Positions 35,317 to 45,642 of a stretch of 64,000 nt of DNA are shown piece by piece (position 1 is the first letter of the stretch; every line of letters starts with the position of its first letter). Made by a program: the position numbers and the translations under genes. The stretch comes from ZC4RG30 sp963812195 (GTDB lineage: Bacteria > Pseudomonadota > Gammaproteobacteria > Steroidobacterales > Steroidobacteraceae), in the NCBI GenBank assembly GCA_963812195.1, contig CAWEUI010000001.1, positions 62,001-126,000 on the forward strand. Direction: 5' to 3'. The notes below the pieces were generated by a model. It did no database searches. It was not told where the DNA came from and saw nothing but the letters and a program-made list of their open reading frames with translations.

Positions 35317-36192
35317 CTACTCTGCGGCCGCGCGCTCCTTCATCGCCTTCTGCCCTTCGGGCGTGCTGGGCAGGTTCTGGTTCAGGTTGGGCAGGCACTC
35401 GGCCTCGGGCAGGTCGCTCTCGTGCTGGCGTATCCAGCGCTTGGTGCTCTTCCACTCGCCCTTCCACATCTTCGGGTCGGTCATCGTGTAGTCGATGCGC
35501 AGCGTCTCGCCCTTGTCCTCAAGCGTATAGCGCTCGGTGATCTCGAACTGGTCGCTGATCGGAATGCCCGAATCGATGTAATGCTCGTTCGGCTCGATGT
35601 ACTTGGTATGCACCACCAGCGCATCCTTCTCCCAATGCCCGATCGACTCGCCGTTGTAGGTGTACACGGCGATATCGGGATCCGAGAACTTGCGCCCGTC
35701 CAGGTAGATGTAGCGCATGCTGCTGGTGAAGCCGAACAGCTCGAACATCACCGTCGGCAGCTGGATGGTGCTGAACGGCCACACGCGGGTCATGATCATC
35801 GGCATGCCGGCCGGGTAGCACTCGCCGATGGAATCCCGATAGGGCTTGTTGGCCGCGCGTGCCGCGGCGGCTTCCTTCATGGCCTTCTGGCCGGCTTCGT
35901 AGAATTCCGGATAAGGCGGACCAAAGCGGAAATCGCCAAATGCACGGCGCAGATTGATGAACCACGTGCCGGTGAGATCCAGCGGCGGCTTGGGACGCGG
36001 CTTGGCCAGATTCTCCGGGGCCAGGGCACCCAGGTACCCCGGGTGCTGCTGTGCCAGCGAGGCCTCCCGCTGCGGGGTGAGACCGGGCCTTGGAGCGGGT
36101 CCGGCGGCAGGAGGCGTCTGCGCTAACGCGGTAGATGCAACCGCACCGGCGGCCAGCATCGAGACAAGGGCAAGCATTCTGGTTCGGGACAT
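35317..36192 (-). CDS. secreted protein of the GHWxGDTLVVDT family
   Basis: A 291-residue protein with a signal peptide (L-A-L-V-S-M-L-A-A-G, cleavage near A-L-A-Q) and a Pro/Ala-rich spacer. L-T-G-T-W-F-I-N-L lies near residue 75, C-Y-P-A-G-M-P-M-I-M near 130, and S-I-G-H-W-E-K-D-A-L-V-V-H-T near 195, a divergent form of the hallmark. E-R-Y-T-L-E-D and Y-T-M-T-D-P-K-M-W follow. GGAG precedes the ATG. It lies 27 bases downstream of the NTF2/hydrolase gene on the same strand and is probably the last gene of that transcript. Function unknown. Confidence 0.8.
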   Translation of the reverse strand: MSRTRMLALVSMLAAGAVASTALAQTPPAAGPAPRPGLTPQREASLAQQHPGYLGALAPENLAKPRPKPPLDLTGTWFINLRRAFGDFRFGPPYPEFYEAGQKAMKEAAAARAANKPYRDSIGECYPAGMPMIMTRVWPFSTIQLPTVMFELFGFTSSMRYIYLDGRKFSDPDIAVYTYNGESIGHWEKDALVVHTKYIEPNEHYIDSGIPISDQFEITERYTLEDKGETLRIDYTMTDPKMWKGEWKSTKRWIRQHESDLPEAECLPNLNQNLPSTPEGQKAMKERAAAE

Positions 36193-36219
36193 GGTCGACT
36201 CCGGATCTAAGGGTGGATG

Positions 36220-39200
36220 TCAGCGCGGCGGCGCCGTGATGAACTGCAATAGCGGTCCGCTGAGCGATTGATCGGCCGTGCCGATCGCGAAGGCCTCGGA
36301 CAAATGCGAATGATTGGGCAGGTGCACGACGCGGGTTGGCGTACCCGCGGCCTTGCGCCCGGCCACCAGCTTGTCGGTATCCGGCACGAAGTTCGGCGGA
36401 TCCAGCTCGGCGTTGACCACCAGCAGCGGTATCTTCACGCTGCCAAGTTTCGGCAACGAAGATTGCTGCGGATAGCGGCTGGCATCTTCGCCATAATAGG
36501 ACTTCCAGAGCGGAATCGCCGTGTACACGCCGGACATCAGGATCGCGCCGGCGACGGCCGGATGCGCCGTGCGCACCAGGTAGTCGGCCACATGCGCGCC
36601 GCCCGCGGAGTGGCCCCACACGAAGATGCGCTGCGGGTCGCCGCCGAACTCACCGGCGTGGGCATGCAGCCACTGCACCGCGCGGGCAACGTCCTCGGCG
36701 CCGGACGGATACTTGAACTCGGGCGCCAGGCGGTAGTTGATGGTCACGCCCACCAGGCCATGTTCGGCGGCCCAGTAGCCGATGTTGTCGTAGTAGAACT
36801 GGCCGGGAGCGCTCTTGTCGCCACGCGCGAAGCCGCCGCCCGGCACGAACATGAGGATTGGCCGCGCGCCCCGGGCACCCCTGGCGGTGAACACGTCGGC
36901 GCGATGGCGCGCATCCGGGCCATAGGCCAGATCGCGGCGCACGTCCACGTCATCGTGCTTCAGGGCCGCGTGCAGCGGCGCATACAACGCCATGGTCTTG
37001 CCATCGATCTTCGGCCCGATCTGGCGCAGTGCCGCGGCGACATCGGCCGGCATGCCCGGCGGTGAGGCCGGCCTGGCCATCGCAGTGGGCACGGCCCGCG
37101 GCGGCGGGCCACCCGGCCGCGCGGCCGGCGGCGGCGCCGGGAACTTCGCCAGCTGCTCGGCCGCCGGCGGTGGCGCAACCAGCGCGGTACGCCCGGTTAC
37201 CGGGTTGGCGTAGTGGTAGGGAATCTCGTACACGATGGGCAGCATCGTGACCAGCGAGGTGGGCGGCGCATCCGGCGGGAAATCCGCGCTCGGGCCCGGC
37301 ATGTAGCGACTGGCCGCATGCGCCCAGCCGCCGTCGTAACCGGCGCCGAAGGTGTTGTAGGCATGCACGCTGCTGAACTTCCAGATGCCGTCCTCCTTCA
37401 CGACGGTGTTTTCGTAGATCGCGCCGCCCAGCGAGGCGCGCCCGCCCATGCACATCTGCTGCAGCATGCGGGCGCGAACCGCTCCGGTCCTGCCGTCGGA
37501 TGAAATGGTGATCACGGGCTGCAGGTTCAGGTGATTGCCAAGGCGTCCTTCCACCGGCCCTTCCTTGCCGCGCCCGAACACGTTCACCAGGAACTCGCGC
37601 AGGCGCGGCCCCTTGTAGACACCGCGCTGTGCCAGCTCCATCGAGCGCATCGGCGGAGAACAGATCGGCAAGGTCATTCCACAGGTTCTTGTCCAGGTAG
37701 TAGCCGTAGGCGCTTTGCAGATTCTCGATCTCGTCGTAGTCCTTGACGCGCTGGATATCATGCTCGGCCAGATCCAGCACGGCGTGCAGGTCGGCGGCAG
37801 CATACCGAACGGCGGTTTGCCGGGTCTCGACCGCCGGCGCCCGCGGCGTCGGCACCAGCACCATGTGCCTGGGTGCCGGCGGCGCGGGCTGTGCCACCAC
37901 GGCCAGCCCCGCCGGGTAGGTAACCGGCCTGCCCGTAACGGGGTTGGGATAGTGGAACGGCGGGATGTGTTGCTGTCGGATAGATCTGATAGACCTCGGT
38001 GGGCGCCACGATCCGGCGGCAGGCTGGCCAGCGCTGCGGGCGCGGGTTCGGCATCCTTCGCCCAGCCCTTGTCGTAGTCCGTGATGAAGGTCGGGTAGTA
38101 GTGCACGACGCTGAACTTCCAGACGCCGTCCTGCTTCACGAGGCGGTTCTCGTAGATCCCCTCGCTCCACTGCGCCGCTGCCGCCCACGTGCCCGGTCAT
38201 GTCGAGCTCGCGGCTGCGCATGCGCGCCGTCTTGCCATCCGGGGCCACCGTGACGACGGGCTGCAGCTGGACGTGATCGTTCAACCACCCGCCGACGAGA
38301 CCGGCTGGACCAAGCGTGCCGAGAAACTCGCGCACGCGCTTCCTGCCCGACGTATACGCCCTGCTGCGCGAACTCGATGGTGCCGTCGTCGGCGAACAGG
38401 TCCGCGACCTGATCCCACTGCGCGCGATCCAGGTAGTAGCCGTAGATGCGCTGCAGGTTCTCGATCTGGTGCTCATCGACGCAGACGCGCCGCGCGGCGC
38501 GCCAGATCGTACCCGTCCAGCGGCGGCCGCCCGTCGGCGGACTGTGGCCCGGTCCCGGGCTCCTGCCACGCCTGGCCCCCGGCCGTGCCCGGGATTGCGC
38601 GTAGTGGAATGGCGCGATGCAGGCCTCCGGAAAGCCGTCACACTCGCATGTTGCGGGGTTGGTCGGGTGGATGAGCGAGATTGCGTCGCGGCCGCGCGCG
38701 GGGCTGGACCGTCCGGCGCGGGCTTGGGCGCCACCCAGCCCGTCGCATACGGCGCACCGAAGCCCGGGTAATAGTCCAGCGCTGCGATCTTCCAGACGCC
38801 GCCTTCCTTGGCGTACGCATCTCGTAAACGCCTTCGGCCCAGTTGGCGGCGCCGCCCGCGATGCCGAACATGGCGAACGCGCGCCAGCGCCCCCTGGCCG
38901 TTCGACCGCCGGGGTCCAGATGCACCACCGGCTGGATGTTCATGTGGTTGTACAGCCGGCCGTCGCCGAGGCCCGACCTCGCCCATCTGGCACGCCGCCG
39001 ACGTTGCGGAACAGATGCTCGCGGATGCTCTCCTTGCCGATGAACACGCCGGCCGGATAGTTGGCGACGGCATCGTCGGTAAAAGCTCGGCCACGTCGGC
39101 CCACAGGCCCTTGTCGACGTAGTAGCCGTAGGTGCGCTGCAGACGCTTGATGGCGCTGATGTCTTCGCCCGCCTGCACATCATGGGCCAGCCGCGCCAGA

Positions 39201-39257
39201 CGTTCACGCAGGATCCGCATCCGCGGCCAGCGGCGAGTGCGGCACGAAGCGAAGCAT
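36220..39257 (-). CDS. three NTF2-like (SnoaL) domains fused to an alpha/beta hydrolase, frame broken many times
   Basis: Read across several frame changes, this locus gives one protein of about 1000 residues. Three similar units each open with L-Q-x-x-Y-G-Y-Y-x-D-(K/R), a NTF2/SnoaL-like fold. The second and third units end in a linker with P-(F/Y)-H-Y-x-N-P-V-T-G-R; the first has a shorter P-F-H-Y. The C-terminal 300 residues are an esterase/lipase-type hydrolase with F-V-P-G-G-G-F oxyanion segment, nucleophile G-H-S-A-G-G, E-L-D-P-P and N-H-S-H. No stop separates the units in the repaired reading. Breaks include about 37650, 37978, 38010 and several between 38140 and 39240; those checked are one extra base. 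The start at 39257 is tentative. Confidence 0.7.
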
Positions 39258-39325
39258 GCTGCAAACCGCCGATCCGCGAGACCAGACGCAGCCCTGTTTA
39301 GTGCACGCCGATTTCCCGAACCGCT

Positions 39326-39616
39326 TCAGCCGACCAGATGCGCGTCGACCGGATCCACCACCGGACCGATGCGCGCCTCGCGCGGCACCGGACTTGCCGC
39401 GTATGCAGCGAGAAGGCGGCATAGGCTGTGAACACGTCGTCCAGCTCGCCAGTCGCCGCACGGGTCGCGAAGCGTGCGGCATCGACCAGACAGGCGGCCG
39501 GCGCGCCTGCAGCAGCGAGGCGGGCAGCAACCCACCCAGCGTCACGCCACCGACCGAGACCGTGACCTTGCCCAGGAACGCGCGGCGCGGCGCAGAGCTT
39601 GAGCGTCATGGTTCAT
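39326..39616 (-). CDS. small Tat-signal protein, frame broken
   Basis: A short gene of about 95 codons between the carotenoid oxygenase and the NTF2/hydrolase gene. The ATG at 39616 overlaps the oxygenase stop (TGATG) and follows AGGAGACAG. Repairing single-base breaks near 39590, 39500 and 39405 reads an N-terminal L-R-R-A-F-L-G-K twin-arginine-like signal with a Val/Gly/Leu-rich core. A helical A-A-R-F-A-T-R-A-A-T-G-E-L-D-D segment follows, then R-I-G-P-V-V-D-P-V-D-A-H-L-V-G at the end. Small Tat proteins like this can be subunits that carry a partner across the membrane. No family recognised; low certainty. Confidence 0.5.
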
Positions 39617-41068
39617 CACTGTCTCCTCACGCCTTGCGGCGGCAGCTCGGCGGCGCAGAACCAGTTGGTATGCGTACCGCTGCGCAGCCGGAACGGCAGC
39701 TTCACGGTGGCGATGGCGCCCTCTTCCATGCGCTGCGCGTCGACGATATCAGTCGTGAAGTCATCTCTCGTAGTTGCTGGCGATGCCGAACAGGTAGCCG
39801 TCGCCTTCACCCTTGCTGCCCTTGCGCGGCACGAACAGCTCTCCTGCAGGCTCTGCACCGGTCGCCGACGAAGTACTTGCTGGTCTCGGCCGCCGGATTC
39901 TTCACGTCCACGCAGGTATTCGTTGGTCACGCGTCCGCCATTTCGGCCACCCCGCGCCGCGTCGAAGGGCAATGAGGATCGCGGTTGCCGACGTAGCAGT
40001 ACTGGTATTCCTGGCCGAGGATAGCGGTCGTCCATGCGCGCCAGGACGCCGTTCGCGGTGGAGACCAGCTCCTCGTCGAAGCGTGTCCTTGGTGCGTGAG
40101 TTCATGTCGAAGGTCCAGCGGCGCATCTGCGAGGGGTCGCGCTCGCCGCTGGATACCGGCAGGTCCATGGCGATCGTGTTGTCGGGCATGTCCACGGCGT
40201 TCAGGAAATGCAGGGTATTGCGCGCCGGGCCCTTGAACCAGCGGATATCCTTGCCTCCCCGTCGCGCGGCAGCACGCCGACCATGGTGGGCAGGCTGCCG
40301 TCCCACTCCCACATCGGTTCGCCGGACTTGAGCCGCGCCAGGCTGGTGGTGCGCGCGACCACCGGGAACAGGATGTACTTCTGGGTGATGGCGATGTCGT
40401 GCATGATGCCGATGTATGGCGACTTGAACCACACTTCGTGCTTGATGTGCCCGGCCGTGCCGACGATGTAGGACCGCCACGTCATCGGTGAGATCGCCCT
40501 TGGCCTGGTAGCCGTACGCGATCATCTCGCCGGTCTGCGCATCGATCTTCGGATGCGCGGACATGGTCGTGCGCCGTCCACTTGCCGTAGAAGTCCCACG
40601 ACGCCCTCGGTCTCCAGCGTGTTGGGGTCCACGGCCCAGGGCAGCGAGTCTTCCTTCAGCGTCAGCAACTTGCCCGCCGTGCCAGTACATGTGGGTGTTG
40701 GCGGCGCGACGGTCGATGTTCCATACGCAAGGATCGTCGGTGTAGTGGTTGCGGTATACGCCGAACAGGCGCTTGCGCGCGGCGCGCTCGGCTTCCAGAC
40801 GGTCGGTCTTCACATAGCGGCCGCGGTAGTTCACGTTGCCGTCCTTGATCTGGAAGCGGCTGACGTGGCCGTCGCCGTTGAAGCCGGTCATCCACTCGTT
40901 CTGCGGCGGGCGGTACTGGAAATCGCACTGCATCCGATAGAAATTGCCTTCGATGTCCGTGGGCACCTTGCCCCAGACCTCGCAATCGAAGATGTCGGCC
41001 TCAAAGCGCGTCGGTGCGTTGAAGCCCGTAGCCGGAAACATGGGATGTCCGCGAAAATCCACCGCCAC
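39616..41068 (-). CDS. carotenoid oxygenase family protein, frame broken about ten times
   Basis: Non-heme iron dioxygenase family that cleaves carotenoids, apocarotenoids, stilbenes or lignostilbene double bonds. The N-terminus reads well (F-R-Y-Q-type start replaced here by R-F-E-A-D-I-F-D-C-E-V, then I-E-G-N-F-Y-R-M and G-F-N-G-D-G-H-V). Iron ligands are expected at S-A-H-P-K-I-D, G-I-M-H-D-I-A-I-T, N-T-L-H-F-L-N-A and G-T-H-T-N-W, which are all found when frames are joined. Breaks lie near 40673, 40600, 40567, 40474, 40257, 40081, 40022, 39970, 39910, 39860 and 39767; those inspected are mostly single extra bases. GTG start after AAGGGG. A lignostilbene-type substrate is possible but not shown. 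Confidence 0.82.
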
Positions 41069-41259
41069 GACACACCCCTTACGGCCAGCGGTTACCGTTT
41101 CTAGTAATTTGTAGCCCGATGATAAACCCAAGGGGCGACGCGCCGCATCGCGCCCTGAAGCGGTGCGTCCAGGGGGGTTCGTAATGCGGCGGAAGGCGTC
41201 CAGGCTGCTTGCCCGGGCGGCCGCTGGCCACCGCAGGCGGGCGCGAAGCCCGATCCGGG

Positions 41260-43166
41260 TCAGCCGCCGCCGGTTGCCGGTTTGAATCCCAGCACGCTGG
41301 CGTAGAAGGCAAGTTCCGCCTTGAGCGCACGGATCTGCGTATCGGCGCGGCGGAAACCATGCCCTTCGCCTTCAAAGGGAAAGTATTCGACGCGCACACC
41401 GCGCGCCTGCAGCGCGTTCACGATCCGCTCGGAGTGCGCCGGCGGCACCACCATGTCGTCGAGTCCCTGGAACACGATCAATGGCGTATTCAGCGTCTGC
41501 ACGTGGCTGAGGGGCGAGCGCGCGGCGTACACGTCGGAACTTTGCGGATACGGTCCGATCAAGCGCACGGTGTAACGTGATTCGAACTTGTGATCATCGG
41601 TCACCAGCGCGGCCAGGTCGGCGACACCGAAGTAGTTCGCGCCGGCCGCGAACACGTCGGTGGTAGCCAGCGCCAGCAGCACGGTAGACCCGCCGGCGGA
41701 TCCACCGCGGATCAGCGCCCGCTTGCCATCGATGGAGCCGCGGGAAGCAAGATAACGCACAGCCGCCACCGCATCCTCGACGTCGGTGAGGCACCAGTTG
41801 CCTCGCAGCAGATTGCGGAACGCACGCCCGTAGCCGCTGCTGCCACGGTAGTCGACGTCGGCGACGGCGATGCCGCGGCTGGTCCAGTAGCGATGGGTGG
41901 GACTGAACTGGCGCCGGGCCTGCGAGGTTGGCCCCCCGTGGACGGTAACGACCAACGGCGGCAGTTCACCGGCCGGCAACGCGCAATCCGGGTGCGCTGG
42001 CGCATAGAACAGTGCCCGGGCCGCGCCACCGCCGGGTACCGGAAACTCGATCAGCTCCGGATCCGGGGCAAAGGCCCGGGCGAACGGCAGTGGTCGCGCC
42101 GCCCGCAGCACCGTGAGCGCGCCATCCGCGTCGCGGCGCACCACCTCGGGTTCGGAGTGATAGGAAGCTCCACGAACACCAGTGAACCATCGGCCATGCC
42201 GTGCAACTGCACCAGCGAGGTGTATGGCAGCACAAGTTCCCTGGTGCCGACTACCAACCGATCGCCGGCGGGATGGCGCGCGACATGGGCCGAAACGCCG
42301 TCGGCGCCGACCACATATGAGGATTCGCCGAACACCCAGGCCGGCTGGATGATTTCGTAATCCTCGCCGGCAGTTCGCGTCAGCGTGCCGCGCTCCGGAT
42401 CAACGGCGTAGACATTCCACCAGTCGGTGCGGTCCGTAACCACGTACAACTTGCCGTCCGGCGACCACGCCGGCTCTGCCAGCGCCTCGTCACCGTTGCC
42501 CGCCAGTTTGCGGGGATTCCCGAACGCGCCATCGGCCCACTCGGCTATCCACAATTCCGTGGCATCCCATGGCATGTCCGGGTGGTTCCACTGGATCCAC
42601 ACCACCTGCCGCCCATCGGGCGAGAAGCGCGGTGAGGCGTAGAAGTCGGCGCCCTCGGCCAGCAGGCGCACCTCCAGCGAACCGTCGGCGGCCACCGCCA
42701 CCAGTTCATTGGCCGGTTCGCGGCCTTTGCGATGACGCTCACGGACGCACACGTACCACCGACTGTCGGCACTGGGCCGGCCATCGGCATAGCGCAGGCC
42801 GGCAGCTCGCTCGGGTTCGGGTGTGAGCAGGCGGGGCTGGCCGGGCGTGCCGTCGGCGCCTATGTCGACACGACGCAGGCGCTGATCCGCGAAATCCGAG
42901 TAGTACAGGGTACCGCCCGCCGCCCACCAGGCGCCGCCACCGTACTCATGCACCCGCGCGCGCGCATTGGCGTCATAGGGAATGGCCTCGATCACCTTGC
43001 CGGCACGCCAGCGCACGATCGCGGTGCGGCCGCGCTCGTCGGGCCGTGACTCGGCCCACCACACGGCATCGCCGTCGGGCACCACGGCCGTGATGCCGAC
43101 CGCCCCCTGCACAAGCGATTCGGCGCTGATCGGTGAAGGCCATGTTCCGGCCGGTAGATGCTGCAT
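41260..43166 (-). CDS. S9-family prolyl oligopeptidase-type peptidase, frame broken once
   Basis: A serine peptidase of about 635 residues. The N-terminal half is a beta-propeller with repeating W-S-P-D-G-K and F-S-P-D-G-R blades. The C-terminal half is an alpha/beta hydrolase with H-G-G-P-T oxyanion segment, nucleophile R-G-G-S-A-G-G-S, G-L-D-D (Asp) and G-E-G-H-G-F (His). The frame changes near 42167; adding one base (reading E-A-S-Y-H-S-E-P-E-V-V) joins both halves and gives a length divisible by three. This is one of few apparent deletions in the window. No clear signal peptide. It starts 13 bases after the PQQ-like remnant on the same strand. Oligopeptidase or acyl-aminoacyl peptidase activity is possible. 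Confidence 0.88.
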
Positions 43167-43179
43167 ACTTCGATTCCGG

Positions 43180-43663
43180 CTAGTGGGTGTGCTTGCCAAG
43201 ACCCTGCACGATGTATTCGGCCACGTCGCGCAGCTGATTGGCGTCGTAAATCTCGCGGAAGGTCGACATGTTGTTGCGGCCGGTGGTACTGACCATGCGG
43301 ATCTCTCCCGCATCGAGCTTGCCCAGCAGCGTCGGGCCACCCACCCGCGCCGCCCCCGCGACCGGTCGGGCCGCCGCCGGCGTGCACCACCACGTACTGC
43401 TTGCCCTTGTGCTGGAAGGTGGTGACGGTGGTATTCACGCCGGCGTCGGTCCTGAACTCCCACAACTTCACGCCGGTGGTCTTGTCCAGCGCCGTGAGCC
43501 GTCCGTCGGCGCGGCCCACGAAAACCTTGCCTTCACCCAGGCCCACGCCGCGGCTGGCGCGGCCGACGGGACTGCCGGCGCGCGGGTCCGGCTTCGCGGC
43601 GAGCAGCAATGCAGCAGTCGACGCCAGCACGAGACCCAGGGCCACGCGATATGGTCTACGCAT
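43180..43663 (-). pseudogene. miniature remnant of a PQQ-dependent dehydrogenase
   Basis: About 160 codons, with one extra base at about 43344. A signal peptide (A-L-G-L-V-L-A-S-T-A-A-L-L-L) leads straight into G-L-G-E-G-K-V-F-V-G-R-A-D-G-R-L-T-A-L-D and L-W-E-F-R-T, typical PQQ-binding propeller blades. It then jumps to F-Q-H-K-G-K-Q-Y-V-V-V, normally found near the end of quinoprotein alcohol dehydrogenases, and to a cytochrome-c-like C-terminal helix (L-R-D-V-A-E-Y-I-V). No CxxCH is left. Full enzymes are about 550-700 residues, so most of the propeller is missing. It is either a decayed gene or a recombination product that may still be expressed. Confidence 0.65.
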
Positions 43664-43719
43664 GAATTCCCCCGATCTTTTGGTGCATTATGCGCGGGTT
43701 ACGTCCCTCGGTGGAGCCC

Positions 43720-44133
43720 ATGCTGTCCAAGCTCGAGCATTTTCTGGTGATGACGCATGACGTGGACGCCACGCGCGATTTCTATCGCGACGTGCTGGGA
43801 TTCAGCGAGGGCTTCCGGCCGGATCTGGGCTTCCTCGGCCATTGGCTGTACCTGGGCGATACACCGGTGATCCACATTGCGGACTGGACCACCTACACCG
43901 CGCACAGCAAACGGCTGGGCATCCCGGTGACTCGCCCGGCCGACGGCACCGGTCCCCTGGATCACGTGGCCTTCAATGGGGAGGATGCGAAGTACGAGGG
44001 ATTGCGCGAGCGGCTGGACCGTAATCGGCTCAAGTACCATCCGCATGATTCACCGGCCATCGGCCTGCGGCAGATTTTTCTCGACGATCCGAACGGGTTG
44101 AAGCTGGAGTTGAATTTCTGGGCCGGCCGCTGA
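43720..44133 (+). CDS. VOC (glyoxalase/dioxygenase) superfamily protein
   Basis: A 137-residue vicinal-oxygen-chelate protein with two beta-alpha-beta-beta-beta modules. Metal-ligand positions are suggested by K-L-E-H-F-L near the N-terminus, D-H-V-A-F near residue 90, and L-K-L-E-L-N-F at the end. F-L-D-D-P-N-G is the typical D-P-x-G motif of the second module. The ATG at 43720 follows GGTGGAG. It is transcribed away from the PQQ remnant and towards the ankyrin operon. Activity (isomerase, dioxygenase or resistance lyase) cannot be assigned. Confidence 0.88.
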   Translation: MLSKLEHFLVMTHDVDATRDFYRDVLGFSEGFRPDLGFLGHWLYLGDTPVIHIADWTTYTAHSKRLGIPVTRPADGTGPLDHVAFNGEDAKYEGLRERLDRNRLKYHPHDSPAIGLRQIFLDDPNGLKLELNFWAGR

Positions 44134-44149
44134 CACGCACACAACCCGC

Positions 44150-45637
44150 TCAGCCAGTCGGCTTGCCCTGTTTGGCCAACAGCTCTTCTAATACCGCCGC
44201 GACTTCCGGGTGCTTTTCCGGCCCCGAGGCGCCTGGACGGGCCGCGCGCCCGGACCGCCCTTCGGCGATATCCAGCGGCGTGAACCCGCTGCTGTCCTTC
44301 GCATCCAGCGTCGCTCCGTGCTCGCCCAGGTAGCGCACCACATCCTTCAGGTCCAGGCGGGCCGCCGCGTGCAATGAGGTCTGCCCGCTCGGAGCCGCCG
44401 CATTGATGTCCGCGCCTGCGTCCAGCAGCAATTTCACGGTCTGCACGCAGTCCTTCTCGTTGCGGAACCGCCCACGCGTATCCGTGATCGCCCAGTCCAT
44501 GCCGGCCGCGGCCAGCAATGGCGTGGCGCCCAGGCTGTTGTGCAGATCGACCATGGCGCCGGCCTTGAGCAACAGCTTCATGGCCGGCACATCGCAGGCC
44601 TTGGCGGCGCGGATCAGCGGCGTCGTACCGACCGTCAGCAGCGCATCACCGCCCCGGTCCGGGCCCAGCAGCCGATACGGCGGAAACAACTTGAGCTGCA
44701 TGTTCACGTTGGCGCCGTGATCGACGAGCATCTGCGCGATCTGCAACGGCGTGGCCACGTCCGATGAGGGCCGGTCGGGACGGCCGCCGCGCGGCACGGT
44801 GTTGTAGTCGATGGCCGAGTACAGTGGTGCACGACCCCAGCGATCCCACATGTTCACGTCGGCACCGGCCTCGATCAGCACCTTGGCCGTGTCGAAGCGG
44901 GCATTGAGGATGGACTCCAGCAGCGGAGTGATGTTCTCGGGGTTGGTCAGGTTGAGATTGGCACCACCCCTGGCCAGCTCGTAGGCGCACTGCGCACACC
45001 CTTCGCGCGCCGCCAGCAGCAGTGCGGTGAAGCCACCGGGCGGACGATGCTGGCGTCGCGGCTCGGCGGTGACCAGGCGCTCCCACTTGCGCACCCGGGA
45101 TATGGCGTCGACGTCCGCGCCGGACTTCACCAGCAGACGCACCATGGCCGGGTTGCTCTGCGCCGCGGCCCACATCAGCGCTGTCTGGCCGCGCCAGGAC
45201 TCCGCGGCATTTACATTGGCCCCGGCCTTGATCAGAACCTCGGCGGCATCGGTCTTGCCGGTGCGCGCCACCGTCATCAGCGCGGTCTCTCCCTCGTCAT
45301 TGGCGGTGTTCGGATCCGCGCCGGCCTTCAACAGCGCCTGCAGCAGGGCCGCGTCGCCGCGCTGGGCGGCCTCCTGCATGGGTGTCGAACCATAGTCGTT
45401 GCGAGCGACCGGATCCGCCCCGCGCTTGAGCAACTGCTCCAGCAGCTTCAGGTCGTCATTGTGCGCGGCCCAGTGCAGCGCCGTGGTGCCGTCGGCGCTG
45501 GCCTCGCGCGCGTCCGCGCCCTGGTCGAGCAGCTTCAGCGCCGTGGCGGCATCGTCGTTCTGGGCAGCCTGCAGCAACGGCCCGGCATTTGCCAGGATTG
45601 GAACAAGCGCCAGCAATGGAAGGAAACGGGCTTTCAA
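44150..45637 (-). CDS. secreted ankyrin-repeat protein (cassette 2)
   Basis: A 495-residue ankyrin protein with about eleven repeats (D-G-T-T-A-L-H-W-A-A-H-N-D, G-E-T-A-L-M-T-V-A-R-T-G, G-Q-T-S-L-H-A-A-A-R-L-D). A signal peptide (F-L-P-L-L-A-L-V-P-I-L-A-N-A) is present. A Cys-containing segment C-A-Q-C-A-Y-E-L lies near residue 225. The chosen start is a TTG at 45637, five bases after the DUF1552 stop with GGAG upstream, because no ATG gives a signal peptide; a CTG overlapping the stop is an alternative. It is the last gene of the second cassette. Repeat order and insert resemble the ankyrin protein of cassette 1, so they are paralogues. Confidence 0.87.
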   Translation of the reverse strand: MKARFLPLLALVPILANAGPLLQAAQNDDAATALKLLDQGADAREASADGTTALHWAAHNDDLKLLEQLLKRGADPVARNDYGSTPMQEAAQRGDAALLQALLKAGADPNTANDEGETALMTVARTGKTDAAEVLIKAGANVNAAESWRGQTALMWAAAQSNPAMVRLLVKSGADVDAISRVRKWERLVTAEPRRQHRPPGGFTALLLAAREGCAQCAYELARGGANLNLTNPENITPLLESILNARFDTAKVLIEAGADVNMWDRWGRAPLYSAIDYNTVPRGGRPDRPSSDVATPLQIAQMLVDHGANVNMQLKLFPPYRLLGPDRGGDALLTVGTTPLIRAAKACDVPAMKLLLKAGAMVDLHNSLGATPLLAAAGMDWAITDTRGRFRNEKDCVQTVKLLLDAGADINAAAPSGQTSLHAAARLDLKDVVRYLGEHGATLDAKDSSGFTPLDIAEGRSGRAARPGASGPEKHPEVAAVLEELLAKQGKPTG

Positions 45638-45642
45638 CGGGC

